Assembly: GCF_001293525.1 (NCBI RefSeq)
Contig: NZ_BBYR01000001.1
Span: 1 to 64,000, forward strand
Source of the DNA: Pseudideonella sakaiensis
GTDB lineage: Bacteria; Pseudomonadota; Gammaproteobacteria; Burkholderiales; Burkholderiaceae_C
DNA length: 64,000 nucleotides
Direction of reading: 5' to 3'
Made by a program: the position numbers and the translations under genes. The notes beneath the pieces were generated by a model. The model did no database searches, had not been told where the DNA came from, and worked only from the letters and a program-made list of their open reading frames with translations. Numbering within the stretch: position 1 is the first letter of the stretch; every line of letters begins with the position of its first letter. This document shows positions 26,930 through 37,751 of the stretch, one piece after another.

Positions 26930-27598
26930 ATGATGAGCAAGGGCGATGGGGCGGCAGACTGCGGCGAGCAGCTGTCTGCCTTGGCCGATGGCGAGTGCGG
27001 CAGCGCGGACGTGGCCGACATCTGCGGGCGCTGGCGGGACGATCCCGCGCTGCGTGCCCGCTGGCACCGCTACCAGATGATCGGCGATGTGCTGCGCAGC
27101 GAGGACCTCGCGTGCGCCGCCGCCCATGACAGCGACTTCCTGCGCGGCCTGCGCGCCCGGCTCGAGGCCGAGCCGGTGGTGCTCGCGCCCGCGGCGCTGG
27201 CCCCGGCCGAGGTGCTGCAGCCGGCGCTGGCGGCGGGCGGCTCGATCGCGCGGCCGCGCCGGCGTGTCTGGCCCGCCGCGGTGGCCGCCGGCTTCGTGAC
27301 GGTGGTCGCCGCGGGTTTCGTGTTCAACCAGCAGAGCGGCCCGGCGCCCGCGACGCTGGCGGCGGCTCCCGGCAGTCCCGGCCCGGCGCTGGTGCCGTCG
27401 GCGATGCCGGTGGCGGCCGTGGCGCGCCCGGTCGCGACGGGCGAGGAACCGCGTCAGGTCGAGGTGGCCGATGGTCGCCTCGTGCGCGATGCGCGGCTCG
27501 ACCGCTACTTCGCCGCGCACCAGCAGTGGTCCGGGGGCTCGATCGGAGGTAACGTCGCCACGCTGCGCCATGTCGCTGCCGATGCGCCGAAGCGTTGA
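26930..27598 (+). CDS. rseA: Anti-sigma-E factor RseA
   Basis: A 222-residue type II membrane protein. The N-terminal cytosolic domain (about 10-70) has the RseA/MucA pattern: EQLSALADGEC, a WRDDPALRARWHRYQMIGDVLR segment that clamps the sigma factor. One transmembrane helix is at about 114-133, and a periplasmic tail follows, ending with a region near DARLDRYFAAHQQWSGG. Regulated proteolysis by DegS and RseP would free sigma-E. Two ATG codons in tandem (26930 and 26933) are possible starts after a gga-gag ribosome-binding site. The last 29 bases overlap rseB. Confidence 0.88.
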   Translation: MMSKGDGAADCGEQLSALADGECGSADVADICGRWRDDPALRARWHRYQMIGDVLRSEDLACAAAHDSDFLRGLRARLEAEPVVLAPAALAPAEVLQPALAAGGSIARPRRRVWPAAVAAGFVTVVAAGFVFNQQSGPAPATLAAAPGSPGPALVPSAMPVAAVARPVATGEEPRQVEVADGRLVRDARLDRYFAAHQQWSGGSIGGNVATLRHVAADAPKR

Positions 27599-28655
27599 GC
27601 GGCGGCGCCCGTTGCGCACGGCACGGGCCTGGCGGCGGGCCTCGGTCTGGTTTGCCGGCGCCTTTCTGAGCCTGGCGGCCTGGGGCCAGACGGCGGGCGC
27701 GGCGGCGCCGTCGCCCGCCGTCGGCGAGCCGATTGCGGCGAAGGACGCGCGGGCCTGGATGCAGCGGCTGCAGGAGGCGCCGCAGCGGCGCAACTTCCAG
27801 GGCACCTTCGTCGTGACCGCCGGCGGTGCCGTGTCGAGTGCTCGCATTGCGCACTACCAGGTCGGCCCGCAGCAGTTCGAGCGCATCGAGTCGCTCGATG
27901 GGCAGGCACGCCAGGTGTTCCGCCACAACGAGCTGGTGCACACGCTGTGGCCGCAGACGCGGCTGGCGCTGGTCGAGCACCGCGACAAGGTGAGCGCCTT
28001 CCCCGCGATGCTGCAGGGTGCCGACGAGCGCACCGCCGAGTTCTACGAGTTCCGGCTGCTGGGCGATGACCGCGTGGCCGGGCGCGAGGCCCAGGTGCTC
28101 GCGATGGTGCCGCGCGACGAATGGCGCTTCGCCTACCGTCTCTGGGCCGACCGCGAGACCGGCCTGCTGCTGCGCGCCGACGTGCTGAACGCCGCGGGCG
28201 AGCGGCTCGAGTCCTCGGCCTTCTCCGAGGTCGCCGTCAACGTGCGGCCGCAGGCCGACGCCGTGCTGTCGGCCATGAAGAAGCTCGACGGCTACCGCGT
28301 CGTGCGACCGACGCCGACGCCGACCCAGCTGGCCCACGAGGGCTGGACGCAGAAGCGCCTCGTGCCGGGCTTCCGCACGCTGAGCTGCATCCGGCGCGTG
28401 CTCGCGGCGGCCGGCGAGGCGGAGTCCGCGTCCGCGCCGCAGGTGCTGCAGACCGTCTACTCCGACGGCCTGACCTACGTGTCGGTCTTCATCGAGCCCT
28501 ACAGCCCCGAGCGCCACACCCGCGCGATGCTGACCAACGTCGGGGCGACGCACACGCTGATGATGCGCCAGGGCGACTGGTGGTTCACGGCCGTCGGCGA
28601 TGTCCCGGGTGCCGCGCTGCGTGCCTTCGTGAAGGGCATCGAGCGCGCGCCCTGA
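27570..28655 (+). CDS. rseB: Sigma-E regulatory protein RseB/MucB
   Basis: A 361-residue periplasmic protein. A basic region then a hydrophobic stretch ending near AAWGQTAGAA form the signal peptide (about 20-45). The mature part starts with WMQRLQEAPQRRNFQGTFVV, the recognisable MucB start. The large LolA-like domain includes ERIESLDGQ and VAMVPRD-type strands. The C-terminal domain includes FRTLSCIRR and YSDGLTYVSVFIEP. It binds the RseA tail and mislocalised LPS or lipoprotein to control cleavage. It overlaps rseA by 29 bases, implying coupled translation and balanced amounts. Confidence 0.9.
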   Translation: MSLPMRRSVERRRPLRTARAWRRASVWFAGAFLSLAAWGQTAGAAAPSPAVGEPIAAKDARAWMQRLQEAPQRRNFQGTFVVTAGGAVSSARIAHYQVGPQQFERIESLDGQARQVFRHNELVHTLWPQTRLALVEHRDKVSAFPAMLQGADERTAEFYEFRLLGDDRVAGREAQVLAMVPRDEWRFAYRLWADRETGLLLRADVLNAAGERLESSAFSEVAVNVRPQADAVLSAMKKLDGYRVVRPTPTPTQLAHEGWTQKRLVPGFRTLSCIRRVLAAAGEAESASAPQVLQTVYSDGLTYVSVFIEPYSPERHTRAMLTNVGATHTLMMRQGDWWFTAVGDVPGAALRAFVKGIERAP

Positions 28656-28784
28656 CGCGCTCGCGTGCCCGCGCGGTCGGCGCTGCTTGACTTGGGCCTC
28701 GCCGACCCCATGTCGCTGCCCAGATCCCCGTCGGCGTGCGCCGGCGGGGCCGATTCCCGAGCCACCCTCCGTCTTCCGAACGCC

Positions 28785-30287
28785 ATGTCCACGACGCTCG
28801 CTCGCACCTCCTCGACCCGCTTCGCCCCGGCCGCCGCGGTCCGGCGCGGCCTGGCCCTGATGCTGATGGCCACGGCGCTGGCCTCGCCGCTGCTGACGCC
28901 GGTCCCGGCCCAGGCGCAGGCACAGGGCCTGCCCGATTTCACCGAGCTGGTGGAGCGTGTCGGCCCGGCCGTCGTCAACATCCGCACGACCGAGCGGCCG
29001 CGCACCGCGCGCGGCGGGCTGCCCGAGGGCGCCGAGGAGGACATGCTCGAGTTCTTCCGCCGCTTCGGCATCCCGATCCCGAACGCGCCGGGGGGCAACA
29101 GCCCGCGCCGGACGCCGCAGCCTGACGAGGGTCCGCAGCGCGGCGGCGTCGGCTCCGGCTTCATCCTCAGTGCCGACGGCTTCGTGATGACGAACGCCCA
29201 CGTGGTCGAGTCGGCCGACGAGGTCTTCGTGACGCTGACCGACAAGCGCGAGTTCAAGGCCCGCGTGATCGGCGCCGACAAGCGCACCGACGTCGCGATC
29301 GTGAAGATCGACGCCGCCGGGCTGCCCTTCGTGCGCATCGGCGACGTGAACCGCCTCAAGGTCGGCGAGTGGGTGATGGCCATCGGCTCGCCCTTCGGCC
29401 TCGAGAACACGGTGACGGCCGGCATCGTCAGCGCCAAGGCGCGCGACACCGGGGACTACCTGCCGCTGATCCAGACCGACGTGGCGATCAACCCCGGCAA
29501 CTCCGGCGGCCCGCTGATCAACCTGCGCGGCGAGGTGGTCGGCATCAATTCGCAGATCTACAGCCGCTCGGGCGGCTTCATGGGCATCTCGTTCGCGATC
29601 CCGATCGACGAGGCGATCCGCGTGTCGGAGCAGCTGCGTGCCACCGGGCGCGTGGTGCGGGGCCGCATCGGCGTGCAGATCGCCGCGGTCGGCAAGGACG
29701 TGGCCGAATCGATCGGCCTCGGCAAGCCCACCGGCGCGCTGGTGCAGAGCGTCGAGGCCGGCGGACCGTCGGAGAAGGGCGGCGTCGAGCCGGGCGACAT
29801 CATCACCAAGGTCGACGGTCGCGTGGTCGAGAAGTTCGGCGACCTGCCGCGCCTGATCGGGGCCACCAAGCCGGGCCAGAAGGTCACGCTGCAGGTGTTC
29901 CGCCGCGGGGCCTACCGCGACCTGGCCGTGACGGTCGTCGAGCTGGAGCCCGCGCAGCCCTCGCGCCGTGCGTCGGCGCCGGAGTCCGCCAAGCCCGCGG
30001 CGCCGGTGAGCGCGCTCGGCCTGTCGGTGACCGACCTGAGCGATGCGCAGAAGAAGGAGCTGAAGGTCAAGGGCGGCGTGCGGGTCGAGAGTGCCGACGG
30101 CGCGGCGGCCCGTTCCGGGCTGCGCGAGGGCGACGTGATCCTCGCGCTCGACAACACCGAGGTCACCGGGGCGCGCCAGTTCGAGACCATCGCCGCCCGC
30201 GTCGACAAGTCGAAGCCGGTGACGGCGCTGGTGCGGCGCGGCGACTGGGTCAACTACATCGTGATCCGGCCGCTGGCCACGCGCTGA
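28785..30287 (+). CDS. mucD: DegP/MucD-type periplasmic serine protease
   Basis: A 500-residue HtrA protease with signal peptide (hydrophobic 22-45, cleavage near AQAQA). The catalytic triad is H139 (TNAHVV), D169 (KRTDVAIVKI) and S240 (GNSGGPL). Two PDZ domains follow (about 285-375 and 405-495), with a conserved GGPSEKGGVEPGDIIT loop and a second GLREGDVILALDN. It degrades or refolds damaged outer-membrane proteins, and closes the rpoE-rseA-rseB-mucD stress module. The ATG at 28785 gives the shorter, conventional signal peptide; an in-frame ATG at 28710 would add 25 residues. Confidence 0.93.
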   Translation: MSTTLARTSSTRFAPAAAVRRGLALMLMATALASPLLTPVPAQAQAQGLPDFTELVERVGPAVVNIRTTERPRTARGGLPEGAEEDMLEFFRRFGIPIPNAPGGNSPRRTPQPDEGPQRGGVGSGFILSADGFVMTNAHVVESADEVFVTLTDKREFKARVIGADKRTDVAIVKIDAAGLPFVRIGDVNRLKVGEWVMAIGSPFGLENTVTAGIVSAKARDTGDYLPLIQTDVAINPGNSGGPLINLRGEVVGINSQIYSRSGGFMGISFAIPIDEAIRVSEQLRATGRVVRGRIGVQIAAVGKDVAESIGLGKPTGALVQSVEAGGPSEKGGVEPGDIITKVDGRVVEKFGDLPRLIGATKPGQKVTLQVFRRGAYRDLAVTVVELEPAQPSRRASAPESAKPAAPVSALGLSVTDLSDAQKKELKVKGGVRVESADGAAARSGLREGDVILALDNTEVTGARQFETIAARVDKSKPVTALVRRGDWVNYIVIRPLATR

Positions 30288-30628
30288 CGCGAACGCGCCT
30301 GCCCCGAGAAGCCGAGCAGGCTGCCGGGGCTTTCCGCCTGGCGGGAAAGCGGCCCCGTTGCGGGGGCTGCCTGGGAAAATTGCGTGCCAGGCCTGTGTTT
30401 TGCTGCGACGGGCGCGGCGCTGCGGACAGCGGAATTCATCGGTCCAGACAACGCAATCGCGCTGGATCGGCCGGGATTCCGGCTTCGAGCGTCCGTCCGC
30501 GTGGCCTGTCAGCAACGGGCCCCGCTGCGCCTCAGTCCTGTGGAAAAGCTGTGGATGAAAGGCCTCGTTGGCGTCGCGCAACGGGCCGAAATCCTGGCAT
30601 CGGCGGGCTCCCGCGGCGTGCTTTTGGC

Positions 30629-30634
30629 TACAAT
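30629..30634 (+). promoter_or_regulatory. -10 element of the candidate small RNA
   Basis: TACAAT, with a TG-containing upstream context (ttttggc), predicts +1 at 30641, exactly the first base of the CCAACAA stem. No clear TTGACA-like -35 at 16-18 bp. Confidence 0.45.
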
Positions 30635-30640
30635 GGAAGC

Positions 30641-30704
30641 CCAACAAGCAGTTGCCAAACCTTTTGTTGGAAGGCGCGTCAATCTTTCGACGTGCCTTTT
30701 TTTT
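30641..30704 (+). ncRNA. Candidate small RNA or lepA attenuator, about 64 nt
   Basis: Two hairpins lie back to back. Hairpin 1 pairs CCAACAA (30641-30647) with TTGTTGG (30664-30670) across a 16-nt loop (GCAGTTGCCAAACCTT). Hairpin 2 begins at the very next base and is a textbook intrinsic terminator: AAGGCGCGTC (30671-30680) pairs with GACGTGCCTT (30689-30698), one G-U pair, and is followed by a T run to 30704. A TACAAT -10 sits upstream at the right distance for initiation at 30641. The arrangement fits an independent Hfq-type small RNA (single-stranded loop plus U tail) or a terminator-attenuator for the lepA-lepB-rnc-era transcript. No known family was recognised. Confidence 0.6.
30671..30704 (+). 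terminator. Intrinsic terminator, 10-bp stem with 8-T tail
   Basis: The stem 30671-30680 / 30689-30698 has an 8-nt loop (AATCTTTC) and ends in T30697-T30704. This is the strongest intrinsic terminator in the window. It lies 109 bp before lepA, so the lepA operon must start downstream or read through. Confidence 0.8.
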
Positions 30705-30812
30705 GACCTCCGCACGGGCGCTGCCCGGGCCCGAGGCCACCCTCCCGCCGCCCGGGCGAGACGCGTCCCGACGGGGCCCGCGGTCGAGGCTCGCGCGTGA
30801 TCCGACGTGTCC

Positions 30813-32620
<1,808 letters not shown>

Positions 32621-32621
<1 letters not shown>

Positions 32622-33598
32622 TGAGCTGGCTGACCGGTGGGCTGTACGCGGTCCTGGGGCTGTACCTCGGGGGCTGGTACCTCGGCAAGTGGACGGGCAA
32701 CTTCTCGCTGCTGCTGTTCGTGCTGTCGGTGGTGACGCTGGCCTACTGGCTGGCCGAGCGCTTCGTGTTCGCGCCGCGGCGCGCCGCGGCCGCGCGGGCG
32801 CTGGAAACGCAGGCGCAGGCGCGCGCCGAGGAACTGGGTCGCCGCGGCATCACGCGGGTCGACAGCGATGTGGACGGGGCACGCCGTGCCGCGCTCGCCC
32901 AGCCATGGTGGCTCGACTGGACCGCCGGCCTGTTCCCGGTGATCCTGGCGGTGTTCCTGCTGCGCTCCTTCCTGTTCGAGCCCTTCAAGATCCCGTCCGG
33001 CTCGATGATCCCGACGCTGCTGGTGGGGGACCTGATCCTCGTCAACAAATTCCATTACGGCGTGCGCCTGCCGGTGATCAACAAGAAGATCATCGCCAAC
33101 CAGGATCCGCAGCGCGGCGACGTGATGGTGTTCCGCTACCCGTCCGACCCGAGCATCGACTACATCAAGCGCGTGGTCGGCGTGCCGGGCGACGAGATCA
33201 GCTTCCGCGACCAGCGCCTGTTCGTGAACGGCGAGGCCGCGCCGCTGCAGCGGATGCCGGACCCGGGCTTCTACGACGAGTCGCTGATGCGCTACTTCCC
33301 CGAGTTCAAGGAGAAGCTCGGCCAGGTGGAGCACCGCATCCTCGTGAATCCGCAGTACCAGCCGTACTATGGCGCCGACGACAAGATCAGCTTCCCGTTC
33401 CGCGAGAACTGCCGCTACGACGCGCAGGGGGTGCGCTGCAAGGTGCCCGCGGGCCACTATTTCATGATGGGCGACAATCGCGACAACTCGCAGGATTCGC
33501 GCTTCTGGGGTTTCGTCCCCGACGAGAACATCGTCGGCAAGGCTTTCTTCATCTGGATGAACTTCGGGGACCTGAAGCGCATCGGATCCTTCCACTGA
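32621..33598 (+). CDS. lepB: Signal peptidase I
   Basis: A 325-residue membrane protease. Two N-terminal helices (about 5-22 and 27-48) and a third near residues 103-118 precede the periplasmic catalytic domain. The nucleophile is S128 (IPSGSMIP), the general base is K183 (DYIKRVVG), and box E is MGDNRDNSQDSRFWG. It removes signal peptides, including those predicted for RseB, MucD and the M23 peptidase in this window. Translation is coupled to lepA by a one-base overlap. A Ser/Asp-rich loop (about 70-95) makes it longer than many homologues. Confidence 0.96.
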
Positions 33599-33621
33599 CC
33601 GTGTCCGAGGGAGCACGCACC

Positions 33622-33993
33622 ATGAACGCCGTTCGAGCGTCTGCACGGGCCCAGCGCGGCCTGGGCCTGTTCAGCCTGTTGTTCTGGCTGGTCCTGATCG
33701 GCGGCATCACGCTGATCGCGCTGAAGGTGTTCCCGACGGTCAACGAGTACCTGACGATCCGCCGCGTGGTCGAGAAGATCGCCGCCAGCGGCGTGACGAC
33801 CGCGCCCGAGGTGCGCAATGCCTTCGAGGCGGCCAAGGCGGTCGAGTACTCGATCACGTCGATCTCCGGCAAGGACCTGCAGGTCAGCCGCCAGGGGGAG
33901 CGCCTGGTCATCTCCTACGCCTACAACGTGGAGATCGAGCTGGTGCCGCCGGTCTACCTGTTGATGAAGTACGAGGGCCGCGCGCCCAAGTGA
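33622..33993 (+). CDS. DUF4845 single-span membrane protein
   Basis: A 123-residue protein. One hydrophobic helix (LGLFSLLFWLVLIGGITLIAL, about 14-34) follows a short basic N-terminus with an RGLG motif. A soluble domain of about 85 residues contains VFPTVNEYLTIRRVVEKIA. It belongs to DUF4845, a family almost always encoded between lepB and rnc in beta- and gammaproteobacteria. The N-terminus resembles type IV pilin-like leaders (QRGLGLFSLLF), but no prepilin cleavage has been shown for it. Function unknown. It lies 23 bp after lepB. Confidence 0.9.
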   Translation: MNAVRASARAQRGLGLFSLLFWLVLIGGITLIALKVFPTVNEYLTIRRVVEKIAASGVTTAPEVRNAFEAAKAVEYSITSISGKDLQVSRQGERLVISYAYNVEIELVPPVYLLMKYEGRAPK

Positions 33994-34024
33994 TGCCCGC
34001 GCGCCCTGCGCGCCCGATGCCTGC

Positions 34025-34735
34025 GTGAACGCCACCCACCCCTTCGCCGGACTGCAGTCCCGCCTCGGTCACCGCTTCGCCGACCCGGGCCTGCTGGTGC
34101 GTGCGCTGACCCACCGCAGCCACGGCGCGGACCACAACGAGCGGCTCGAGTTCCTCGGCGATGCGGTGCTGAGCCTGGCGGTGTCGGACCTGCTGTTCGA
34201 ACGTTTCGCCGGCTCGGACGAGGGCGACCTGACCCGCGTGCGGGCCCACCTCGTGCGCGAGGACAGCCTGCACCGCGTGGCGCTGCAGCTGGACCTGCCC
34301 GAGGCGCTGCGCCTGGGCGAGGGCGAGGCGCGAGGCGGTGGGGCGCAGCGCGCGTCCATCCTCGCCGATGCGCTGGAGGCGGTCATCGGCGCGACCTTCC
34401 TGGACGGCGGCTTCGCCGCGGCGCGCGCGCTGGTGCAGCGCCTGTTCGGCGAGGTGATCCAGACCACCGAGCTGACCGGCTGGGCCAAGGACGCAAAGAC
34501 CGAGCTGCAGGAGTGGCTGCAGGCGCGGCGGCTGCCGGTGCCGGCCTACCGCATCGTCGCCACGCGCGGCCAGGCGCATGCCCAGACCTTCGAGGTCGAG
34601 TGCGCGGTGCAGGCGCTGAACCTCGTCTTCCGCGGCGAAGGCCGCTCGCGGCGCATGGCCGAGCAGGAGGCGGCCCGGCGCATGCTGGACGCGCTGAACG
34701 CGACCGACCAGCCCGGCAGCCCCTTGCGCTCGTGA
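34025..34735 (+). CDS. rnc: Ribonuclease III
   Basis: A 236-residue RNase III. The catalytic signature [12 protein letters not shown] lies at residues 38-49; the second metal-binding glutamate is in [16 protein letters not shown] double-stranded RNA-binding domain follows ([11 protein letters not shown] to the C-terminus, with [11 protein letters not shown]). It processes rRNA precursors and regulates mRNAs. The GTG at 34025 gives a normal start. The stop overlaps the era start (GTGA), conserving the rnc-era-recO order known from E. coli. Confidence 0.96.
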   Translation: MNATHPFAGLQSRLGHRFADPGLLVRALTHRSHGADHNERLEFLGDAVLSLAVSDLLFERFAGSDEGDLTRVRAHLVREDSLHRVALQLDLPEALRLGEGEARGGGAQRASILADALEAVIGATFLDGGFAAARALVQRLFGEVIQTTELTGWAKDAKTELQEWLQARRLPVPAYRIVATRGQAHAQTFEVECAVQALNLVFRGEGRSRRMAEQEAARRMLDALNATDQPGSPLRS

Positions 34736-35670
34736 GCACCGAGACGTCCCCCGAGCCGGATCCGGCGCCCGAGGCCGACGCGCGGCGCTGCGGCTGGATC
34801 GCGATCGTCGGCCGCCCGAACGTCGGCAAGTCGACGCTGCTCAATGCGCTGGTCGGGCAGAAGGTCAGCATCACGTCCAACAAGGCGCAGACGACGCGGC
34901 ACCGCATCCACGGCATCCGCACCGTCGGTTCCACGCAGTTCGTCTTCATCGACACGCCCGGCTTCCAGACCCGGCACGCGGCCGCGCTGAACCGCACGCT
35001 GAACCGCACGGTGCAGGGCGTGCTGGCCGACGTGGACCTGGTGCTGTTCGTCGTCGAGGCCGGTCGCTTCGGGCTGGACGACGCGAAGGTGCTGTCGCTG
35101 CTCGCAGCCGCGGGCGCCGACGCGCCGCCGGTGGTGCTGGTCGCCAACAAGCTCGATGCGGTGCACCGCCGCGCCGAGCTCGCCCCCTGGCTCAAGGGCA
35201 TGCAGGAGCGGCATCCCTTCGCCGAGTACGTGCCGCTGTCGGCGCGCCGCGACGCCGACGTGCAGCGCCTGCTCGGCATCCTCGAGCCCTACCTGCCGCA
35301 GCAGGACTGGTTCTACGACGAGGATGCGCTGACCGACCGCAGCGAACGCTTCCTCGCCAGCGAGATCGTGCGCGAGAAGCTGTTCCGGCTGACGGGCGAC
35401 GAGCTGCCCTACACCTCGACGGTGGTCATCGACTCCTTCCAGGAGGAAGGCGAGCTGCGGCGCATCGCCGCCAGCATCGTCGTCGAGCGCGACGCCCACA
35501 AGGGCATGGTGATCGGCGACCGCGGCGCGATGCTCAAGCGCATCGGCACCGAGGCCCGCCAGGAGCTCGAGCGGCTGACGGGCGGCAAGGTGTTCCTCGA
35601 GCTGTGGGTCAAGGTGCGTTCCGGCTGGGCCGACGACGAGGAACACCTGCGCAGCTACGGCTACGAGTAG
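34732..35670 (+). CDS. era: GTPase Era
   Basis: A 312-residue essential GTPase. G1 is GRPNVGKST (27-35), the Era-specific [12 protein letters not shown] switch region follows, G3 is DTPGF and G4 is NKLD. The C-terminal KH domain carries [19 protein letters not shown]. It binds the 3' end of 16S rRNA during 30S assembly. A GTG start overlaps rnc by four bases, so the two are translated together. Twenty acidic, Pro-rich residues precede the first strand. Confidence 0.97.
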   Translation: MSTETSPEPDPAPEADARRCGWIAIVGRPNVGKSTLLNALVGQKVSITSNKAQTTRHRIHGIRTVGSTQFVFIDTPGFQTRHAAALNRTLNRTVQGVLADVDLVLFVVEAGRFGLDDAKVLSLLAAAGADAPPVVLVANKLDAVHRRAELAPWLKGMQERHPFAEYVPLSARRDADVQRLLGILEPYLPQQDWFYDEDALTDRSERFLASEIVREKLFRLTGDELPYTSTVVIDSFQEEGELRRIAASIVVERDAHKGMVIGDRGAMLKRIGTEARQELERLTGGKVFLELWVKVRSGWADDEEHLRSYGYE

Positions 35671-35673
35671 CGG

Positions 35674-36474
35674 ATGGCCGCGGCGCGGCGCCCGCCGACG
35701 CTGGTGCCGGCCTACGTGCTGCACCAGTACGACTGGAGCGAGACCAGCCTGGTCGTCGAACTGCTGACCCGCGAGCACGGCCGTGTCGCCGTGGTCGCCA
35801 AGGGTGCCAAGCGCCCGCACTCCCAGCTGCGGCCGGTGCTGCTGCCTTTCCAGCGCATCCTGGTGGCCTTCGGGCGCGCCGGGCGCACCGCCGGCGACGA
35901 GGGCGTGCCCGAGGTGCAGACCCTGCGCAGCGCGGAATGGGGCGGTGCCGGCCACGTGATGCCCGCCGGCGCGGCGCTGTTCAGCGGCTTCTACCTGAAC
36001 GAGCTGCTGATGAAGTTCCTGCCGCGCCTGGACCCGCACCCCGCGCTCTACGACGCCTACGAGGCCACGCTGCCCGCGCTGCGGCAGCGCGGCGGGCGCG
36101 ACGAGCCGGCGATGGCTGCCGCGCTGCGGGCCTTCGAGCTGTGCCTGCTGCAGACCGCCGGCCTGCTGCCGGACCTCAGCGTCGAGACCGCCACGCAGGC
36201 GCCGGTCGACCCGGCGGCACGCTACCGCCTGCGCGGCGAGACCGGCGTCGCGGCGGCGCTCGGCGACGGCGAGCTCGACGGCGCGGCGCTGGTGCATGCG
36301 CAGGCGGCGCTGCAGCACGGCAGCCTGGTGGCGCTGCAGCAGGCCTGCCTGCCGCATGCGGCGGCCTGGCGAGGCGTGCTGCGCCAGCTGCTTCACTATC
36401 ATCTGGGCCTTCCCCAACTGCGCACCCGGCAACTGCTGGTGGACCTGCAGAACCTCGAGCGCCGCACTGCATGA
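35674..36474 (+). CDS. recO: DNA repair protein RecO
   Basis: A 266-residue RecO. The N-terminal OB-fold starts TLVPAYVLHQYDWSETSLVVELLTREHGRV with KGAKRPHSQLRPVL. The helical domain has FSGFYLNELLMKFLPR and AALRAFELCLLQTAGLLPDL. It loads RecA onto SSB-coated single-stranded DNA with RecR. The zinc cysteines seen in some RecO proteins are not present, as is usual in Burkholderiales. It follows era by three bases and overlaps pdxJ (ATGA). Confidence 0.93.
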   Translation: MAAARRPPTLVPAYVLHQYDWSETSLVVELLTREHGRVAVVAKGAKRPHSQLRPVLLPFQRILVAFGRAGRTAGDEGVPEVQTLRSAEWGGAGHVMPAGAALFSGFYLNELLMKFLPRLDPHPALYDAYEATLPALRQRGGRDEPAMAAALRAFELCLLQTAGLLPDLSVETATQAPVDPAARYRLRGETGVAAALGDGELDGAALVHAQAALQHGSLVALQQACLPHAAAWRGVLRQLLHYHLGLPQLRTRQLLVDLQNLERRTA

Positions 36475-37265
36475 ACCCGCTCATCACCACCGGCCAGCGG
36501 CCGGGCGACCGCACCGCGCTGTCGGTCAACCTGAACAAGGTGGCGCTGCTGCGCAACACGCGCACGCTGACCATTCCCAGCGTGACGCGCGCCGCCACGC
36601 TGGCGCTGCAGGCCGGCGCCCAGGGCATCACGGTGCACCCGCGGCCCGACGAACGCCACATCCGGTCCCACGATGTCTTCGACCTCGCCGACCTGCTGCG
36701 CGACTGGCCGGCGGCCGAATACAACATCGAGGGCAACCCGCTGCACAACCTGATGGACCTGGTGCGCCGGCTGGCCGAGCGCGGCCAGGCGCCGCAGCAG
36801 GTCACCTTCGTGCCGGACGCGGTGGGCCAGTCCACCTCCGACCACGGCTGGTCGCTGCCGCAGGACGCGGCCCAGCTCGTCCCGCTGATCCGCGAGGCCC
36901 AGGGACTGGGCGCCCGCGTCTCGCTGTTCATGGACCCGCTGCCGCAGGCCATGGCTGCCGCGCGCGACACCGGGGCCGAGCGCGTCGAGCTCTACACCGA
37001 GGCCTATGCGCGCGCCCACGGCACGCCGCGCCAGGCCGAGGTGCTCGCCGGCTACGTCGCCGCCGGCGCCGCCGCGCGCGGCGCCGGCCTGGCGCTGAAT
37101 GCGGGCCACGACCTGAACCGCGACAACCTCGCCGACTTCCTGGCCGCGGTGCCGGGCGTCGAGGAGGTGTCGATCGGCCACGCGCTGATCGCCGATGCGC
37201 TCGAGCTCGGCCTGGCCGAGACCGTGCGCGACTACCTGCGCTGCATCCACCGTGCCTCGGCCTGA
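36471..37265 (+). CDS. pdxJ: Pyridoxine 5'-phosphate synthase
   Basis: A 264-residue TIM-barrel enzyme. It begins after a 13-residue tail with LSVNLNKVALLRNTR, and has GITVHPRPDERHIR (active-site histidine and arginines), NIEGNP, VTFVPD, RVSLFMDP, ELYTEAYA and LNAGHDLNRDNL. It joins 1-deoxyxylulose 5-phosphate and 3-amino-2-oxopropyl phosphate to form vitamin B6. The order recO-pdxJ-acpS is conserved in proteobacteria. The ATG overlaps the recO stop. Confidence 0.95.
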   Translation: MNPLITTGQRPGDRTALSVNLNKVALLRNTRTLTIPSVTRAATLALQAGAQGITVHPRPDERHIRSHDVFDLADLLRDWPAAEYNIEGNPLHNLMDLVRRLAERGQAPQQVTFVPDAVGQSTSDHGWSLPQDAAQLVPLIREAQGLGARVSLFMDPLPQAMAAARDTGAERVELYTEAYARAHGTPRQAEVLAGYVAAGAAARGAGLALNAGHDLNRDNLADFLAAVPGVEEVSIGHALIADALELGLAETVRDYLRCIHRASA

Positions 37266-37298
37266 GCGACGCGCCGGCCCGCAGCGCGGAGCCGCCCG

Positions 37299-37751
37299 GT
37301 GATCGTCGGCATCGGCACCGACGTCTGCGACGTCCGGCGCATCCGCGAGACCTGGGCGCGGCGCGGCGAGCGCTTCGCCGAGCGCGTGCTCGGTCCGTCG
37401 GAGCTGCGGGTCTTCCACGCGCGGCGTGCGCGCGTCGAGGCGCGCGGTCTGAGCTACCTGGCCACCCGTTTCTCGGCCAAGGAAGCCTTCTCGAAGGCGA
37501 TCGGACTGGGCATGCACATGCCGATGGCCTGGCGCGCCTGCGAGATCCTGAACCTGCCGGGCGGCCAGCCCGTGCTGCGCCTGCACGGCGCACTCGCCGC
37601 CTGGTTCGACGCGCGGGGCCTCGTCGGCCACGTCAGCGTCAGCGACGAGACCGACTACGCCACCAGCTTCGTGGTGGTCGAAACCCGAGACCCCGCCCTC
37701 CGAGACCATGGCCCCTCCCGCCCCGACCCCGCGCCGCCCGACCCCGCCTGA
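37299..37751 (+). CDS. acpS: Holo-[acyl-carrier-protein] synthase
   Basis: A 150-residue phosphopantetheinyl transferase. [14 protein letters not shown] carries the metal-binding aspartate (residue 8), and [15 protein letters not shown] holds the WFAAKEA-like motif, here RFSAKEA, with the catalytic glutamate. The [16 protein letters not shown] end is typical. It activates AcpP (24021). The GTG is at 37299. The last 44 bases overlap the nagZ start, and the C-terminal 15 residues (Pro-rich) are an extension in the overlap. Confidence 0.93.
   Translation: MIVGIGTDVCDVRRIRETWARRGERFAERVLGPSELRVFHARRARVEARGLSYLATRFSAKEAFSKAIGLGMHMPMAWRACEILNLPGGQPVLRLHGALAAWFDARGLVGHVSVSDETDYATSFVVVETRDPALRDHGPSRPDPAPPDPA

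Larger units (their letters stand above)
30288..30812 (+). other. 525-bp intergenic region between mucD and lepA
   Basis: It holds no credible protein gene. From left to right it contains: a strong GC-rich hairpin at 30326-30356 (GGGGCTTTCC... pairing with GGGAAAGCGGCCCC); a stretch of lower GC content (about 30370-30570); two DnaA-box-like 9-mers at 30539 and 30550; a promoter-like TACAAT at 30629; and a candidate small RNA ending in an intrinsic terminator (30641-30704). About 100 bp of GC-rich DNA then precede lepA. Confidence 0.6.

Noticed and set aside
26703-26933. A 76-codon frame bridging rpoE and rseA
   Set aside because: GTG start with no ribosome-binding site, Gly/Ala/Arg-rich composition and no hydrophobic core; better explained as an open frame by chance.
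30384-30800. A 138-codon frame in the mucD-lepA gap
   Set aside because: It runs through the intrinsic terminator at 30671-30704 and shows no motifs, and an RNA structure explains the region better.
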